Of a stretch of 64,000 bases of DNA, positions 63,070 through 64,000 are shown piece by piece; positions within the stretch are counted from its first letter, which is position 1, and each line of letters begins with the position of its first letter. The DNA comes from SCN-69-37 sp044507065 (GTDB lineage Bacteria > Acidobacteriota > Vicinamibacteria > Vicinamibacterales > SCN-69-37), in contig JBIQJY010000010.1 in the NCBI GenBank assembly GCA_044507065.1, forward strand, positions 1 through 64,000, in the 5' to 3' direction. A program made the position numbers and the translations under genes. The notes under the pieces are model-generated. The model ran no database searches. It was not told the origin of the DNA and saw only the letters and a list, made by a program, of their open reading frames with translations.

Positions 63070-63931
63070 GAGAGAGACCGTGACGCGACGTACGTTCCTG
63101 GCCGCCGCCGGCGCATTGCCGCTCGCCATGTCCCCGGCGATGGCCGCCGCCCGGCAGCGCCCGGCCGTGCCTGTGGGCCTCGAGCTGTATTCGGTGCGGA
63201 CCGAGCTGGCAAACGACCTGCTCGGCACCGTCGACACCGTGGCGAAGATGGGATACCAGGCGGTGGAGTTCTACTCGCCGTACCTGCAGTGGAGCAATCG
63301 GCTCGCGCGCGAAGTACGCCAGCGCATGGACGACCTGGGCATCGCGTGCCCGTCGACGCACAACCCGGCCGCCGCCCTCAGCGGCGATCCGCTGCAGCGG
63401 GCGATCGAACTGAACGAGATTCTCGGCAGCCGCCTCATCGCGATGGCCAGCCCGCCACCCAAGCTCGTCACCATCGACGCGTGGAAGGCGCTGGCCGATA
63501 CCTGCACGGCAGCGTCCGAGACGCTCCGGCCGCTCGGCATGCGCGCGGGGTTCCACAACCACGCCGTCGAATGGCGCAGCGTGGAGGGGCAGCGGCCGAT
63601 GGACATTCTCGCCGCCGGCACGCCGCGCGACTTTGTCCTGCAGCTCGACATCGGCACGTGCCTCGAGGCCGGCGTCGATCCGGTGGCGTGGATCAACGCC
63701 AACCCCGGCCGCATCCGCAGCATGCACTGCAAGGACTGGGGCGCGGGCGAGGGACGTGGCTATGCGGTGGCGTTCGGCGAAGGCGATGCGCCGTGGTTGC
63801 GCATCTTCGAAGCCGCCGAAGCCACCGGCGGCATCGAGCAGTACCTGATCGAGCAGGAAGTCAGTCCTCCCGGAGGCCAGTTCGCCATGGCCCGGCGGTG
63901 CCTGGACAACTACCGGAAGCTGCGGGGCTGA
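63062..63931 (+). CDS. Exported sugar isomerase/epimerase (TIM barrel)
   Basis: This 289-residue protein has a Tat-type signal (VTRRTFLAAAGALPLAM) and an AP-endonuclease-2/xylose isomerase-like barrel. Metal-site segments are MRAGFHNHAVEW, FVLQLDIGTCLEAG, RIRSMHCKDW and the C-terminal YLIEQEVSP. It is the third such TIM barrel in the window. ATG 63062 lies inside the end of the TPR gene. A role in keto-sugar processing is likely but not shown. Confidence 0.88.
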   Translation: MSERETVTRRTFLAAAGALPLAMSPAMAAARQRPAVPVGLELYSVRTELANDLLGTVDTVAKMGYQAVEFYSPYLQWSNRLAREVRQRMDDLGIACPSTHNPAAALSGDPLQRAIELNEILGSRLIAMASPPPKLVTIDAWKALADTCTAASETLRPLGMRAGFHNHAVEWRSVEGQRPMDILAAGTPRDFVLQLDIGTCLEAGVDPVAWINANPGRIRSMHCKDWGAGEGRGYAVAFGEGDAPWLRIFEAAEATGGIEQYLIEQEVSPPGGQFAMARRCLDNYRKLRG

Positions 63932-63983
63932 CCGTTCGGGTGCGTGCTACGATCCCGGAGCTTCCCCGGCCACGAGTTCTGGC

Positions 63984-64000
63984 AAGGAGTGGATCATGCG
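63984..64000 (+). promoter_or_regulatory. Ribosome site and start of a gene cut by the window edge
   Basis: AAGGAG (63984-63989) stands 6 nt before ATG 63996-63998. Only one full codon is visible, so the product cannot be named. TACGAT near 63948 could be a -10 box. Confidence 0.5.

Overview
The window is GC-rich, densely coded bacterial DNA. The gene types point to an Acidobacteriota, probably of the Vicinamibacteria (Luteitalea-like) kind: an Oar-type TonB-dependent receptor with an N-terminal carboxypeptidase-regulatory domain, PVC-type membrane dehydrogenases fused to cytochrome c, a Ser/Thr kinase fused to a TolB-like propeller, an ECF sigma/CHAT module and many exported TIM-barrel sugar isomerases. 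This placement is inferred from gene content only. Three runs of exactly 100 N are scaffold gaps. No tRNA, rRNA, CRISPR array or insertion sequence was found.

Layout. 0-8 kb: YVTN propeller, GH67 alpha-glucuronidase, receptor kinase, then a small Cys-rich peptide gene coupled to a GT-A glycosyltransferase (possible modified-peptide locus). 8-11 kb: divergent tetR/DUF4386 pair with a 32-bp operator and an overlapping HipA-like kinase/DUF3037 pair. 11-15 kb: translationally coupled operon of ECF sigma factor, membrane anti-sigma-like TPR protein and exported TPR-CHAT protein. 15-18 kb: ABC exporter. 18-25.6 kb: sulfate assimilation in two divergent operons, cysM-mec fusion/cysD/cysN leftward and precorrin-2 dehydrogenase/SUMT/sulfite reductase rightward. 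Each operon is preceded by a consensus-like promoter, a leaderless short ORF rich in Cys codons and an intrinsic terminator, which looks like a matched pair of cysteine-responsive attenuators. This is the most striking system in the window.

25.7-41 kb: glucuronate isomerase, a GntR regulator and a saccharide uptake/oxidation cluster (TonB receptor, two paralogous dehydrogenase-cytochromes, two TIM-barrel isomerases, a Gfo/Idh/MocA oxidoreductase). Together with the GH67 enzyme this suggests use of glucuronoxylan-type plant polymers. 41-47 kb: a giant coiled-coil PAS protein with a degenerate kinase end and a PilZ protein. 47-51.5 kb: transhydrogenase PntAB-PntB without PntAA, a class V aminotransferase and a GntP permease. 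51.5-54 kb: ArsR-methyltransferase fusion followed by ahcY (S-adenosylhomocysteine recycling). 54-59 kb: bacterial PH-domain pair, then BlaI/M56-TonB sensor module with twin operators. 59-64 kb: LysM protein, metzincin-like lipoprotein, DUF1080 hydrolase, DUF4097 protein, TPR protein and another exported sugar isomerase; a last gene starts at the right edge.

Functional links: sulfur assimilation, siroheme synthesis and SAH recycling form one metabolic theme; polysaccharide debranching, uronate isomerisation and periplasmic sugar oxidation form a second; envelope sensing (kinase, CHAT, M56, PH proteins, LysM) is a third.
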